A program made the translations under genes and the position numbers. Below, piece by piece: positions 47,571-60,240 of a DNA stretch of 64,000 nt. The notes beneath the pieces were generated by a model. The model worked only from the letters and a program-made list of their open reading frames with translations, was not told where the DNA came from and searched no databases. Source of the stretch: Struthidea cinerea (taxonomy: Eukaryota > Chordata > Aves > Passeriformes > Corcoracidae); NCBI GenBank assembly GCA_013397865.1, contig VZTI01004400.1, positions 3,430,815 through 3,494,814 on the forward strand. Reading direction: 5' to 3'. Position 1 is the stretch's first letter, and each line of letters begins with the position of its first letter.

Positions 47571-50359
47571 TAGGCACGGTCTGCAATTCCTGCTTCTCTA
47601 TAAAATCAATGTGTTTCCCCAGTTAAATGTATAGCACCAGCTGAAGTGAATGGGGTGTGTGTTTGCTTTGTTTTTCTTATTAAATATAGATTTGTGGTCA
47701 ATCAGGAGTTGTAAAAATATTACTGAGGTGGTTGCAGCCAATAATATTTTCCTTTGATAATTTTATGGCCCTGTGGTCAAAACATGAGTGTCTGGAGTGT
47801 GAAAGGAAGCAGAATCTGATTCTGCATGCCATTACCAACTTGCTGGTAATTAAAAAACTGAAAAGTCAACAAAAAAGTGCAATGTATTCTCACTGTAGCT
47901 GTTGCTGCAGTAGTCACTGCCAGCCACAGAGATTTGCAGGCTAAACCTTACCACTGGCACTGTTCTCCCTCCTCTTTCCCCCTTGTCCTCCCTACATCCT
48001 TGCAATACCCACTTGTTTCCCTGACATAGAAGAAGCCACCACCAGAGATGAGTATTGTTTTACAAATATAATTTTATCTACCATCTGCATCTGGCCGAGA
48101 CAGAGAAATGCTATTTCACAACAAACAATTTCTTGGTTAACGGGAGATTTCCCTTTGAGCACTGCCTGCCTCCATCCGCCCCTCTGCTTTCTACCAAGGT
48201 GCTTCCCATGTCCTCACCATGCCGTGGCACTGCTGGGGCTGGCACTGCCCCATCCTGGGGTGCTCCCGACAGGGCCACCCGCTCCCCACTGCCCTGACAA
48301 CTCTCCAGGCCCGTGGGGATAACCCTGGCCTAGGCCAGTCCGTGACCAAGCTGACCACACCAGGCTGGCAGCATTGACAGGGGCCGTGTGGAAATGGGTT
48401 CTGCTCTGGTAATGAAAGAGCAGGAAGCACATCCTGAGGAGAAATAGCGCAAGGGCTGCTCTTCTCCAGCGATGTCAGCAGGGAACAGGGAAAGGTCTGC
48501 AGGTGGGTTTTGGAGCTACAGGAAAGACAGAATGAAATGGGCGCTACCCTTTAGGATATAGCAAAGCCAGTTATTTGAGACTGACAGTTCCCCTTTGTCC
48601 CCTGGCTACAAAAACCGAAGCAGACTAGATGTGACAAAGTGCTTAGAGCTGGAGAAGCACAGTGATAGCCCAGCACACTTCCCTTTCATCAGCTCTGTGG
48701 CCACCATGTACAGAATCTGCAGGCTCCTGCTCCAGGTTGTTAAAAATGGATCATTTGTCTGAAATATGGAACTCTGAAGTTTCCAGAAAGAAAAATACAC
48801 CTCAAAAATGACAGGTTTTTTCTCCCTTTAATGACTTGAAGATGTTGCAGCATTAGACATAAGAAGGGATCCTCTCTCATGAAGCACTGAGTGGCCAGAC
48901 CTCACCAGTATTAATTTTTTAATCCTTTTCTTCTTCCTTACCAAGCAGCAACAACCAGTGTAGCAGAAGTGCTGCCATCTCAGCCAAGCCATCCCACTGC
49001 CCTCCTCCTGACACTGCTTCAGCTCACACACGTTACAGACAGAGAGATGGACTCTCACACTGGTAACTGGCTGAATGGCATAAATATCACCCCAACCCCA
49101 CAAAATGTTCTCTCCTGCTAGTCTGAGACTGGCCACTCCCAGACAGTGGGCTTATGGGGATGGGCTCGCCCCTCAACTCCACTGAGTGCCCTGCAAGCAG
49201 CCCCAGGGCACTGGGGCACTTTTGCCTCCCCTCACTTTCTGAGGAGGGCAGACAAAATCCTCTTCACTCCTGTTCAACAGAAGAAGGGGTATGAAGAACA
49301 ATTCATGAGGCAGTTTGTCTCTGCAATTATTAAGGACTGCATATACTTATTAGATTACATATAATACATACCAATATGTGCATGAATACATGGTATTAAA
49401 AAGAAACAAAAGATTTTAGTCCTGCCTGAGCATCTTTATGAGGTGTCTGAAAACAACATTTTGAAATACAAAGGTACAAAGCTTTTCTTTTTTTTTTTTC
49501 CTGGGGGAGAGCATGAGGCAATAATTATACTCCCCATCTTTTTTTCCCCCAGAAAGAATGTATTAAAAAAAAAGGAGAAAAAAAGTGCCAGCATCATTTC
49601 CTCCCACACACTTTTTCTGTTTTTACCTCTTCAGAATTTTGGTGGAAATAAAATAGGATCCAATTATAAAATTGAGAGAAAAAAATTGATTTGTCAATTG
49701 AAAAAATGTTAACACTTGCAGAAAATTATATAGGCATTTTCTATTTCACTTTTTTTATTAAAAATCAGGACATTCTGAAGAAGTTGAAATGTTATTCTGA
49801 AGTATTTCAGTTTTGTCAGCTCACTATTTTTCAACAAATACGTTTTCAGTCAAAAATTGTCAATCTCCTTTTCTTCTCAGATCCTTTTGCGACTACCTCT
49901 CAGCATCTCCTTACACCATCATCTGGCAGCTTCTGGGCCCACAGTAAAGATCATTTACCTGCTAGCAATTTTCAGCTAACTGGGTCTTTTTCCTCATGCA
50001 CCCTACAGCAAAGGCAAGGCAGGGAGCAAGACCCTCTTACTCCGCCCAGCACCTCCCCTGGTCACCTTTCTGGACCCTGCTTTTGCAAAGGCATTTGTGG
50101 ATAGACAGAGGTGACCTGAGACAAGCGACAGATTGCTTTCTTCAGCAATTATTGAAACATCTATTTGGTGGGGATTTTTTGGTGGGTTTTTTCCTGGCAT
50201 TGTTGTTTTGTTTTTTTTTTTTTTCCAAAGCACAAATACAGATTTATCTGGATGGGAATATGTTCCACAAATTAAATGATGTCTCATTCTGAGGGTAAGA
50301 GGGGGAGCATGCACTAGATTAGTTAATAGGTCTCCCATCTGTACTGTCTACAATATGAT
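47571..50359. other. Non-coding stretch, no gene seen
   Basis: A GC-richer patch at 48160-48420 contains the 14-bp palindrome CTGGCCTAGGCCAG (48325-48338). Frames reach 137 codons (49691-50104, +) without recognisable content. T runs occur near 49488-49499 and 50211-50224. AGCTGAAGTGAATGGGG near 47640 is reminiscent of an old repeat. Confidence 0.55.
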
Positions 50360-50640
50360 GATAAGCATACCTAGAAACGCAGGAAACGATTCACAAAAGC
50401 AATCAGATAATGAGGAATATTATTCTCAGAAGGTCCTTCCTGTGTTTTAACAGGGGGAACAAAATAAAAGCTCAGGTTGTGTGGTAGCTTGGAAATAGTG
50501 CACACGGTGACTAAGACTCGTATCAGAGGCAGCGCTGAAATAACATTTTCTGCTAAAGAGCTTGAAGAAATATGTTACAAAATTATTAATAATGCATTAA
50601 AATTTGCAAAAGCATGAAGGCAATGATAGTTGAGTTGTGT
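50360..50640. promoter_or_regulatory. Candidate conserved element
   Basis: Contains GAAACGCAGGAAACGATTC, GCAATCAGATAATGAGG, GTGCACACGGTGAC, GACTCGTATCAG, GGCAGCGCTG and AAAATTATTAATAATGCATT. CpGs and homeodomain/POU-like cores in non-repetitive DNA. Confidence 0.33.
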
Positions 50641-52039
50641 ACTCCCAGCATTTGAGTGGAAAGGCAGAAGTACTTATAAGGCACAGACGAGGAGGTGCCT
50701 TCCAGTTAAAACTGCTCGCAGCATTAAAAATGGGGGTGATAATCAAGGTTTGTTATTGCTTCTGCTAGTATTGTGCTAGAAAAATACAACACAGCACAAG
50801 AAAACAAAGCCTACCCTTCTTGAGAAACAGAGATCCAGCTCTGTCCTGGCTGCATTAGAGCAGCAGCAGCAGCAATCCGCCCCTGAGACCTGCTGCACAG
50901 CAGTGGCCACCTTTGGAAATCTGCAGCAGGCAGGGGTGGTAACACCCACAAGCAGAGGGTCCTTCTCCCACCCTTCGAGCAGCCCTTCAGACAGGGTCCT
51001 GGAAAACATCCCATGCGCCAGGCTGCGGTGCTTGCTTTGTAAACTCCAGGGAGGAATGCAGTGATGTGATGCAGGCTGTCAGTACGCGCCGGGAATGCCC
51101 GTAAAGGAGATCTTAAGCAGCTGCCCATAGTGTGCTCCATGGAGGACAGAGACTGGCCACACCAGGGTGCAAATCCAACCCCCAAAGCAGGGATATCCCA
51201 AGGCTAAGGTTTGTCAGTGCCCTCTCTTCCTTTAGAAAGTACCACTGCTGCTTGGCCAGACATTGAGGCTCCTGTTCAGACTGATGTGCTCATAGTTTTT
51301 GTGCCCATTTCTGTCCAAGCCAGCACCTTCTTCCTCTGGCATCATTTCAGTGAATTATTTATGCTCAACATACATGTATGCTCCAGGCCCGTGAAAGACC
51401 ACCTTAAAGACAGCCAGGCAGAGCTGCATGCATCTAGCTCTTTATTATAACACGTTAGATGCACTATTATTATTATTATTAAATATATATCAGGGCTTTT
51501 GGCCTCCTTTGATTTTGTGCAGACTGGGAAAACTGACACTTTTAAAAACCCTACACCTTTGAAAAGCTAATCTTCACGCTTTATTAAAAAATTTGTGAGT
51601 ACCCCACTGGTATCTTCATTGAGTATCATTCCCTCTCATTCTTGGTTCACTCTGACATGACTTGAAAAGTAGGTGCTGTTTGCCAAAGATTTTTTTTTCA
51701 ATGTCACAATTCCAACCACGAGATAATATTGAACTGTGGAAAAAGGACAGGTGACCTGCCAGAAGACTGAATAACCAAAAAGTGCCTTTAAATTAGACAA
51801 AAGCCTTTTGCTTTCACTTCAAAAAAAAAAAAAAAAAAAAAAAAAGAAAAAAAAGAAACCCACACTGCTTCCTAGGTATGATCCAGATCTGTTATATACA
51901 ACAAAGTTGTTCAATATAAATCTTTATTTCGTATTTCAGAAGGAATGCGATAGAAAACCCATTCTAACAATAAATGCTAGTCACCTGAGGTCTATAGCTT
52001 GTTTTGCAGCTCAGAAAAAATAAGCCTCTGTTCACCCTT
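50641..52039. other. Non-coding stretch with simple repeats
   Basis: Holds a CAGCAGCAGCAGCAA tract near 50861-50874, the perfect palindrome CATACATGTATG (51369-51380), an (ATT)n tract (51464-51481) and an A-rich tract (51821-51858). Two overlapping minus frames of 77 and 124 codons at 50776-51185 are unrecognised. Confidence 0.55.
51821..51858. repeat. Poly-A tract
   Basis: Twenty-five A, one G, eight A, one G, three A. Third long A tract on the + strand in this window, but without a gap. Confidence 0.95.
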
Positions 52040-52380
52040 GGCCAACCGAGTTACATTTTCTGCTATTATTAATGCATTGCAAGGGTTTTTTTCATATCAA
52101 TTTGAAATTATACATCTGGGAAATCCCAGTACAACGGCAGTCAATGCTTTGTTTCTCTGTGTGGCCCTTTGCAATTACTAGAATGTGCAAATATAATTTA
52201 GCGCAGGTAAAATTCAATCAGTCACCCCAAGCACAAAGAAATCTCCATCTCCCAGAAAAAACCCGGAGAGTGTTTCCCTGCAAATGGCACAAGGGAGCTG
52301 TAAGAGTTTCTAAAACAAATTTATTAGAATATTTAAATTCAAGTTGTAATGGGAAATTTAGCTCGATAGGTGAGGTGGCG
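52040..52380. promoter_or_regulatory. Candidate conserved element
   Basis: Contains TTATTAATGCATTGCAAGGG, TCATATCAATTTGAAATTAT, TGCAAATATAATTTAGCGC and TTTAGCTCGATAGG. Dense AT cores with retained CpGs and no repeat character, next to a GC-rich patch. Enhancer role is inferred. Confidence 0.38.
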
Positions 52381-52780
52381 GCAGCCTGAAACCCAAGCGA
52401 GGCAGGCAGGCAGGCAGCTTTCAGGGCTGTGGGCTCGCTCAAGTTACAGCCCCAGCTCTGCTGGCGGGGGGTGATTGCAACTCCAGGCAGGCAGGCTGCC
52501 CAAAAAGCAAGCCCCAGGAAGGCAAGGGAGGGCTGGGGGACAAAGGGGCTGCGGAGGAACGAGGGCAGAGGTGCAGCTGTCTTGTGGTGGCATCAGAGAA
52601 GGCAGGAGATGCGGTTCTCAGCCAGGCTCCACACACAGCCATTGACCACAGAGGCACCACCTGCCCGACTGCGGGTGCTTGGCGGGGCCTCGTGCCAGGC
52701 TCGCAAAATGCAGGCCCAGGAGAGAATAGCTCCACAGTTTTTTAAAATTACACCATAATTAGGAGTATAGCTTTAAAAAG
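52381..52780. other. GC-rich patch between two candidate elements
   Basis: Starts with (GGCA)n at 52401-52417 and stays GC-rich to about 52720, with some CpGs but not an obvious CpG island by eye. Open frames on both strands (109 and 98 codons) reflect composition. Could accompany a promoter; none is recognised. Confidence 0.4.
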
Positions 52781-53010
52781 AGAAAATTAAAGGGAAGAAG
52801 AAAATGCCACTTTTAAGGACCGCCGTATTTATGCTTCTTGAGCAACTCCAGTGCCATAACGTTTTGTTTTTGTCAAGCAGCAAAGGCTGCCCTTCACCTC
52901 CCGCTATGTTCAGTGGGAGCTGTGTCATCGCCTTCAAAGGAATCCGGATCAGGCCTCCAACGCGTTAATAAGCAACAAGAATTATGGAAAGAATTACATT
53001 TAATGTGAAG
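52781..53010. promoter_or_regulatory. Candidate conserved element
   Basis: Contains GGACCGCCGTATTTATGC, CATAACGTTTTG, CTCCCGCTATG, AATCCGGATC and CCAACGCGTTAATAAGC (AACGCGTT palindrome at 52959-52966). The density of CpG in otherwise AT-moderate DNA is high for the window. Non-repetitive. Confidence 0.4.
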
Positions 53011-54779
53011 TCAGGCTGCCTGCAGTGATCGCACTGCACAGCCTGTCACAGATTGCTTTGTACTGGAAACCTACAGCATGGACTGATCTGTGGATGAGAC
53101 AACTGCAAGACATTTCCGCTTGGCAGGAATATGGAGGGAGAAGATGAGAGACAAGTCAGCAGCATCTAAGTGCATATGTGGATGGCTGGAAAACTCCAGA
53201 TACACGCAACTCCACTTCTGACATTCTGGGAGCACTGCAGACAGGGTGTGGAAGCAACAGCCTTTGCACTTCCTGAGCAATCATGACCTCCCTTCCCATG
53301 AAAAAGACCTGTTCTGCTCTAGTACATCTAAAATCCCAAAGTTCTAAAAGTACACGCCTCAGCATTAAGAAAGCACCCTTTAACAAGTACTTTGGAAAAG
53401 AAAGTATAACACTTTTCTTTGTCACTTCCCTCTGAAAGAAGCATTCCTGCCTATCTTCTAGAAGAATGAATCAACAGAGGAACACGTTACTCCATAAAAG
53501 CCTTCAAGCATCCAAAAAAGGGGTTGGGGGATTGTGTCTAAGGTGTCTCTCATGCTGGCTCTTTGTCTATGAGAATTATCTTACTGAAAAGGCTCAAGCA
53601 ATGCTTTTCTTTCATGTCCTCATAAGCCCAAAGGAAGCTGTGACCACCACAAGTGGACCTGCTGCAGCATACAGCAGAGGATTAGGGTGCCATTAAAGCT
53701 GGAAAGTGTTCAGCCAGTGTGAGAGCAAAGGGGGGGCTTTTGCTTATTGTAAATAGGAAAGAATGAGAAACTGATGAATTTCCCAGAAATAAACAGCAGA
53801 GCTGAGAGATAGCCCAATGTACTCATTCCCAACCTGTGACTGCACCTGGACACTGAACATGGTCCTTCTACCCATAGCGGGAAGCAAGGTTATTTCCGTG
53901 ATCCTGTATCACCATCACTGAGCTATTTTCCATTCATCTGTCTAGTGGGTCACCGGCACACTGTGGCAACTGGTTTTCTTCACAGAATGAGCAGCTTTGA
54001 AAAAAAATCTTTTTGGCCCCAAACTAATTGCGGACGATGTTTTCACAACCCTTCTGATCAAAAATGTGCCTACTTTCCTACCCACTCATATTTCTGCTGC
54101 TCTGATCTTCACCTTTGGACTCAGATTCTGCCTCCTTTTGCTCCTACAAGGGAGCAGAGCAAAGTCATTTCCTGGAAGTTCCTCCTTAGTTCTTCCTTCT
54201 AAATCACTCAGTTACGTCCTGTTTTTATATCTTGCCCTAAACCTTTCCTTTGGACTATAACTTACAGCTGACTGTGTAAAACAACATCAATATTGTAACA
54301 GCCACTTTGGAGCTGCAGTGATGGAGCTCACTAAATACTCATATTAAAATCTTACAAAATTTCAGGGGGGTGAGGGTGGGAAGTGCCATGAACATCCAGG
54401 TGCTGATGACTAAATTGTTTTCAAATTTTTTTTTTTTAATTTCCAACTGGCCTGGAAATAGCAAAATGTAAAAAAGGTGCCTAGGGTTGTTTTGAAAAGC
54501 TCCCATGTTGCTACAACCCCTGCTTACCTTATGGATTGCTTTAATTCAGGGTACGACATTGCTCCTGGCATATGCTCAGTGGTTGCACCCCCACCTCTAC
54601 ATTAAAAATCAGTGTTTCCTCTGGAAGTTAAAACATCCTGAGGAAGAGAAAGGAAAGCAAGAGGATTTATCAGACAGAGTCTGACACATCATAAAGATGC
54701 AGCATTGTTATCAGGTATCATTCTAACACACTCGCTGCTTCTACACCACTCAAAATTTTATGACCACAAAAACAACCCA
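53011..54779. other. Non-coding stretch, no gene seen
   Basis: Open frames of 89 codons or fewer, none recognisable. T run near 54427-54439. No transposon recognised. Confidence 0.6.
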
Positions 54780-55330
54780 CACATACATGCCAAAGTGTGA
54801 CTAGCCGAAGACAGCTCTCAGCATGTTAGCTTCATTCCGCTCAAGAGACAAACAAGAGATCACAGATGAAACTGCATCCACCACACTGACGTGAACAGTA
54901 ATGTAGGGTTTTGTCAGGGAGTCGATGCGGCTACCAGACCAAGCGCTTTCTTTTCATGGCTTATAGTACCTGTAAAGCCTTCTGCTTAAAAGCCAATCAA
55001 ATAAGACACCGAGTCACTTAGTTGCTTCCTAGAGACACATAACAAAAGCAGTCATTGTATGAATAGTTGATGCAAATATTTTGTTCACAGTTAATTCAGA
55101 ATGAATAACACAGAATTGTATGGTTACTTCCGTGCTCAGGTACAGCAAGATCTATAATGCATAAAATTGATGTTAAATGCATAAAATCTCCTGCTTGGAG
55201 CATCAAAACATAGTCATGCCCTTGAATGCTGATGTTAAATCTGAAACATATTCCACATACCACATGGACTGCAGCTAACATTAACAGCTTTCCATTGTAA
55301 CAGCTACATTGCTGTAATTGGGCAGACACT
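54780..55330. promoter_or_regulatory. Candidate conserved element
   Basis: Contains GACTAGCCGAAGAC, TCATTCCGCTC, CAGGGAGTCGATGCGGC, ACCAAGCGC and, further on, TGATGCAAATATTTTG (POU-like), two AATGCATAAAAT words (near 55157 and 55178) and GTTAATTCAGAATG. The repeated AATGCATAAAAT words about 21 bp apart suggest a paired binding site. Non-repetitive. Function inferred. Confidence 0.35.
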
Positions 55331-56396
55331 GGCTGGGGATTTCTTCAGAGACCTATTTTTCAATTAAACTTTAATTTTCAAGTAAAAGGGTTTATACAGA
55401 ATGAGATCGTGTGCACACCTTGTTGTTGCACTCTTTCAGAGCATGCGATTTCTGGGTTTATTATGTCCAGAACAGTGCAGGGCATGAAAGGAAAAGGAAA
55501 AGAAATAAAGGCGGGATGATGCTTTCCAAACTCCTTTCCAGGTTCAGGATAAAATAGATATCCTGGTCAGCAATTGCAGATTTGTGTTCAGCTTGTCTAG
55601 TGCACCATGAGTTGTCTTAGCAAGGAGAAACGCATCCTGCATTATTTTCCTCCCAAGTGAAGACAAACAGGGAGAAAAACCACCAAGAAAACGAGAAAGG
55701 TGTTAGTCAAGGAAACTGAAAATTGCTCTTCTAGGAGGTCAGTCCTGCTGCAGCATGGGTTTAGGCTCCCTAACTGCTCACTACCTGACTCCTCTGCCTA
55801 CTACTATACATTTGCCTGGGGCTAGTGAAAGGAGAAATCCCACAAGATAAGCAAACCCCAAGAGTACTGTGAATCCCTGCCATAACTCCTGCCATTCCTG
55901 CTCCCCCCATGCCTGCAGGCACCACTATGGGTCCCTTTGGTGGAGTTCAGGTGAATGCAGGAAGACAACTCTCCTCTCTGGGTCCAGACAGCCGCTCCCA
56001 AGCATTGCAAGGAAAATCCATTACTGCTTCCTGGTGTTAAACAGTTAAACCAGCTGGATTTGAAGATCTAGGAAATGACGAGGATGAGATAACTACATTT
56101 GTGAGAACATTTGTTTTGAATCCAAACCATTTCCCCAAGTGTATTAATATGAATTACCAGGAGATCGTCTGAGGATTTATATGTGTAGTATTCCAAGAGA
56201 AAAGAAAAAAGAGCCTGAGCAGGAATAGTCAGTTTTAAATTAAGATAAATTACTCCAAGTTTCATTTTAAAATATACTCATGTCCATTGTTTACGATCCT
56301 AGAGTTCAAAATGCTGAACGTGTCTGCTGAGAGGATATATACCTCCTTTGCAAAACTCTGCTCTAGTTATTTGAAAGACAGCCTTATAACACCACA

Positions 56397-56512
56397 AGGA
56401 AAAAAAGGGAGGGGAGGGAGGGAAAAGGAGAGAAAGTGGTAGAGAAAGAGAGGGAGTGAGAATACACAGCATTATTGACAATTGCTAATCTTGGGGGCGG
56501 GGGGGGTGGGGA
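56397..56512 (+). repeat. Polypurine tract with G-quadruplex potential
   Basis: From 56397 to 56461 the + strand is almost all purine. GGGAGGGGAGGGAGGG at 56407-56422 fits the G3N1 quadruplex pattern. A second G-rich run lies at 56491-56512 (GGGGGCGGGGGGGTGGGG-like). Confidence 0.8.
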
Positions 56513-57489
56513 TGGTTTCAAAAGTTTTAGGCATCAACTACAAATTAAATTTTGCCAAGATGAACCAGAGTATAGACCCTTTCCATTTACATAATCAAAT
56601 AAAAGGTAAGATTCAGCAGCATGAATACTCGACCTGCCAGTAAACTGTTTGTTTCTTAGAAATAGAGAGAGAGAAAAAAATTTCTCTAGCAAGTTAGCTC
56701 TTTCTCATACAGTTCATATTATACATGGCAGAGACAGAAGATATAAAATTTGCTACAATATATTAGTTTGATAACATTGTAGAGGGTTTCTCATCAAAAT
56801 ACAGAGATAGGGAATTATAGTTCCAAGGCCTAATTTAATAACAAAGTATGCTGTTGTTAAAACCATTTTTTGCCTGCTCTCTATAAGCAATGTGTGCATT
56901 GTATGAAGAATATGGGAAGAAAAATGGAAGAATTATGCAGACAAATAGTGGTATGTAGCCAGAGCTTAGGAAAACATGTATCTGCCTCTCAGTGTCCTTA
57001 TTGCCCATAAAAGAACATTTCACACGGTCAACAGCTCAAATTTATGTGGACCCTTAGGGGTAAATTTTCAGTACAGTGAATAGAACTCACATACGCAATC
57101 GCGTTATTGTTAATGGGAGTTCTGTGGCTACTTCTGCCACTCAGTGCTAAACATGGTGCCCCTTGCTGTAGAAAGCTAACTATCTGCAGACCACTCCAGC
57201 TCCCACTCTTGTTCTTCTCCTCCATCAGCAGTCTCAGAGGAGCAATGCCCAGAAAGCCACTTGTGCCTTCTCCTTGCCCTCAGTTGCTGGCAACCACTGA
57301 GAGGGCAGGTCCCTTCCCCCTACCATAAGGACTGCACAATATCTGCGATGCTCTTGTCTTTTTCCATTGCTGACTGCAGGTGAGTCTTCCCCTGGCTTCT
57401 CTCCCTGCCCAGAAATGTGCCCCTGTCTCTGCTGTAGTTTAAGTGCTGGAGACCTTCCAGCGGGTTTAGCACATCTTTGTGCCCCCCTT

Positions 57490-57532
57490 TTCCCTTGTTG
57501 GTTTCCCTTTGGGTGTAACCAACAAAAGGGAA
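57490..57532. repeat. Bulged 14-bp hairpin
   Basis: TTCCCTTGTTGGTT (57490-57503) pairs with AACCAACAAAAGGGAA (57517-57532) over 14 bp with a 2-nt A bulge and a 13-nt loop. Confidence 0.65.
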
Positions 57533-59798
57533 GGTCTTGTCTCCACTGATTTTTCTGTTTTTTTTCTTGAAGACTGTTTCTTGCTCTTACCCTCTTCGTG
57601 TTTCTCTTATGAAGCTGGCTGTGCTGTATTCAAATATATATAATCATCTGGTCATGACTCCAGCATGATGAACTGAGACCAGTGCAGGAGCATTATGAAT
57701 TGAAATAATAGTTTGAAAATAGGTAACCATCAAATGCCTGACAATAATTATGGGGCTTGGAAAAGAGGATCGATTTTCTTCACTGCAACTAAGCTTTAGG
57801 GTGACGTCTTAAAACTTTTACCAGCAAATCTAAGGGCTAGAAACTTCACTTACATGTGTGTCTTCCCTAATCACCTGGCCACAGGCACTAGGACATGAAT
57901 AACAATGCCAGGTACTGCAAAATTTGCAATGAAATTGTGACTGTCAACAAAAATTGCTGTGCACCAACAAGCCACTTTGCTCTGATAGCTTGAACACCCA
58001 CAAGAACTTTGTGGCTGTTGGTCACACACCATCGATATTGTTACACCCCCATGCTTGGTTACAGGTCTGGATGTGCAGCTGCCCACTGTGGCCAGGAGCA
58101 CACCCACCCAGCCAACAGGAGTCTGCTGTTCTGTCACACCCTCACCTGAAGTGGAGTTGAGAGGGCTCCAATGCTTGGGCTGCTGATGGGTATAGTTGAA
58201 GGCCACTTGTGCCTGGCTGATGGTTATTGTGTTTCCAGTGGTGAGGTCGGGTGTTCTGCTCTGGTTTCTGAGGTCTATAAAGTGGAGCAGTAGTTTCTCT
58301 GTACTTGATCACAATACCACATAGCATTTAATAACAAAAAAGATGCCGCCAACGTCTAGCCAATCTTATAATCTTATTATTTATCTGCCAAGAAATGTCA
58401 AAAATCAGCAGTGCTGAAGGTGCTCCTCCCTCTCAATACTGGTTGAACATCATTTGTGAATGGACTGCATCCATGGAGAGGAAACCTCTACCTGCAGATG
58501 TGAGCACACAGACACTTTTCTCTGTGAAGTACTGAGAACCTGCATAACATCAAGAAAGTCTCACTTGGAGACAAATACAGGGCCAAGGACATAATGATAT
58601 TCCAGGTAATTTTTATAGGGTCATCCTCATAACCTATACCACAGAGACCCCCTGCTCGATGGAGGAAGAGCTTCACTATCAAGACTCCTGTCTATTTTTT
58701 TGCAGCACTGGCTAGAGATAAGGTACCAATTTTATTTGCCACCATTTAATTCCTTTCTTTTTAATTAGATGTGTTAGGTACTCAGAATCTTGTTTGGGAT
58801 TGGTCTCACAGCCCACCATATTTCTTAAACTATGATAGGACAATTGGCCATTAATTCAAAGCAGTGCTAATAATGGTCACCACAGCTACTAGGAGAAACA
58901 AATGGGAAGGCTCTTGAAAGACCTCTCCACTTTTAACCCCCTTGTTACAAATTTAGATTGAAGTCAGACAAACAAAACCTCAATATCTCAATTACATTTC
59001 GTTTAATTGTATGATTCCCTTTTGGCCTCTATTATTGGTCAGCCCCCAGCGTATGAGGAAAAGAAATGATAGCCTGGGAGGGAGTGGGGGCATAAATTAT
59101 CTAGGAACACATATATCCTTTCCATGCCATGCCTTTCCATAAACCTTCCAAATGGCAGCCAGAGGAGGCTGCCCAGAGTTGCTCCTTGAGCAAGGCCAGG
59201 GCACTGAGGAGCCTGGGAGCTGCAAAGCTGACCTTGGTGACAAACTGCACCCGCATCTTGGAGAGAGCAGGCTGTGGCAGACGACAACAGAGCTCATGGG
59301 GGCGAGGGGGAGTTGCCTGTCTCTCAACACAAGCCCTGAATATTCTGTGATTTTTGTTCTTGGAAGTAATCTCGCCCACCTTCTCCCCTCCCTCCCTCCT
59401 TCATTTTCTTCTTCGACATGCAGCCCTGCTCTGGTATACTGCCTGAGTGGGAATTGCCTGCAGGTCCTGATGTAATAGCTGTGCCATATGGTCCCTTCAC
59501 ACAGTGGGAAGGTGGAAAAATCCAGAAGGAAAAAAACCAACAGCATCCCTGGAAAACTTTATGTAGCAGCTCAGCAGATCTACAGCTGTGGCCACAAACA
59601 GAGGCAACAACTGGAATATTACGCATGATGCATAGGGCACGGCAACAGCACATGGCCTCCCCAGAAGGCAGCTGAGCTTTATGTCCCATTTAGCTGAGAA
59701 ACCTCCCCACGTGCCGTAAAGCTCCGTTACAGCACACAAGCAGGTGTGGCAACCCCGGTGTTTTCTGTGGTAGATCACTCAGCTCCTCTTGCCTTCAA

Positions 59799-59817
59799 AG
59801 TACCCTCTGCTGGCTGC
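59799..59817 (-). promoter_or_regulatory. CTCF-like motif
   Basis: On the minus strand it reads GGCAGCCAGCAGAGGGTAC, matching CCASYAGRGGG exactly with a T instead of C at the next position. Same orientation as the better match at 63558-63575. Confidence 0.35.
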
Positions 59818-59839
59818 CTTTCTCCAGGTGTCTGCAGAG

Positions 59840-60240
59840 GAACCTAATGAGACTGATTGGGACATGCTGATCAGCTTTCATTAAGAGCTGTTCTCTAGCA
59901 GTCCGATTAATCAAAATAATGGTATGTGTTGTGCATGTATTTTATGGCTGTATCCAGTTTTGCTTTCAAAACTAAAATAAGACACCTGTTTTCCCCACCC
60001 TGTCTTGCTGAGTAGTCCCTTTAAGAGCATAACCTTGTTATCAAATACATGATATACCATCAGAGCTGGGGATCTTCACACGCATATAAATATCACTCTT
60101 CCAGTTTGTGCTTTTTATACTAGCAGAAGAATCTAATGGAAATAAATTCAGTCCATGGGTCAATTACAGGCTTATTTTCATATTTATGGACTTAATACTT
60201 CCACACACAAAAAGATTCTAATGATAGCCTAAGGCACAGA
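59840..60240. promoter_or_regulatory. Candidate conserved element
   Basis: Contains GCTTTCATTAAGAGC, AGTCCGATTAATCAAAATAATGG (bicoid-type TAATC and homeodomain cores), TTACAGGCTTATTTTCATATT and a TATACTAG word, in non-repetitive DNA. Confidence 0.35.

Larger units (their letters stand above)
55331..59839. other. Non-coding stretch, no gene seen
   Basis: Holds a purine-rich, G-quadruplex-capable tract (56397-56512), a bulged hairpin (57490-57532) and, at 59040-59690, a GC-richer block where up to four minus and several plus frames are open at once (149 codons at most), none recognisable. AT-rich around 56560-56830. Confidence 0.55.

Noticed and set aside
59039..59689. Several overlapping minus and plus frames up to 149 codons
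   Set aside because: Many frames open at once in a GC-richer block, no recognisable domain; composition explains it.
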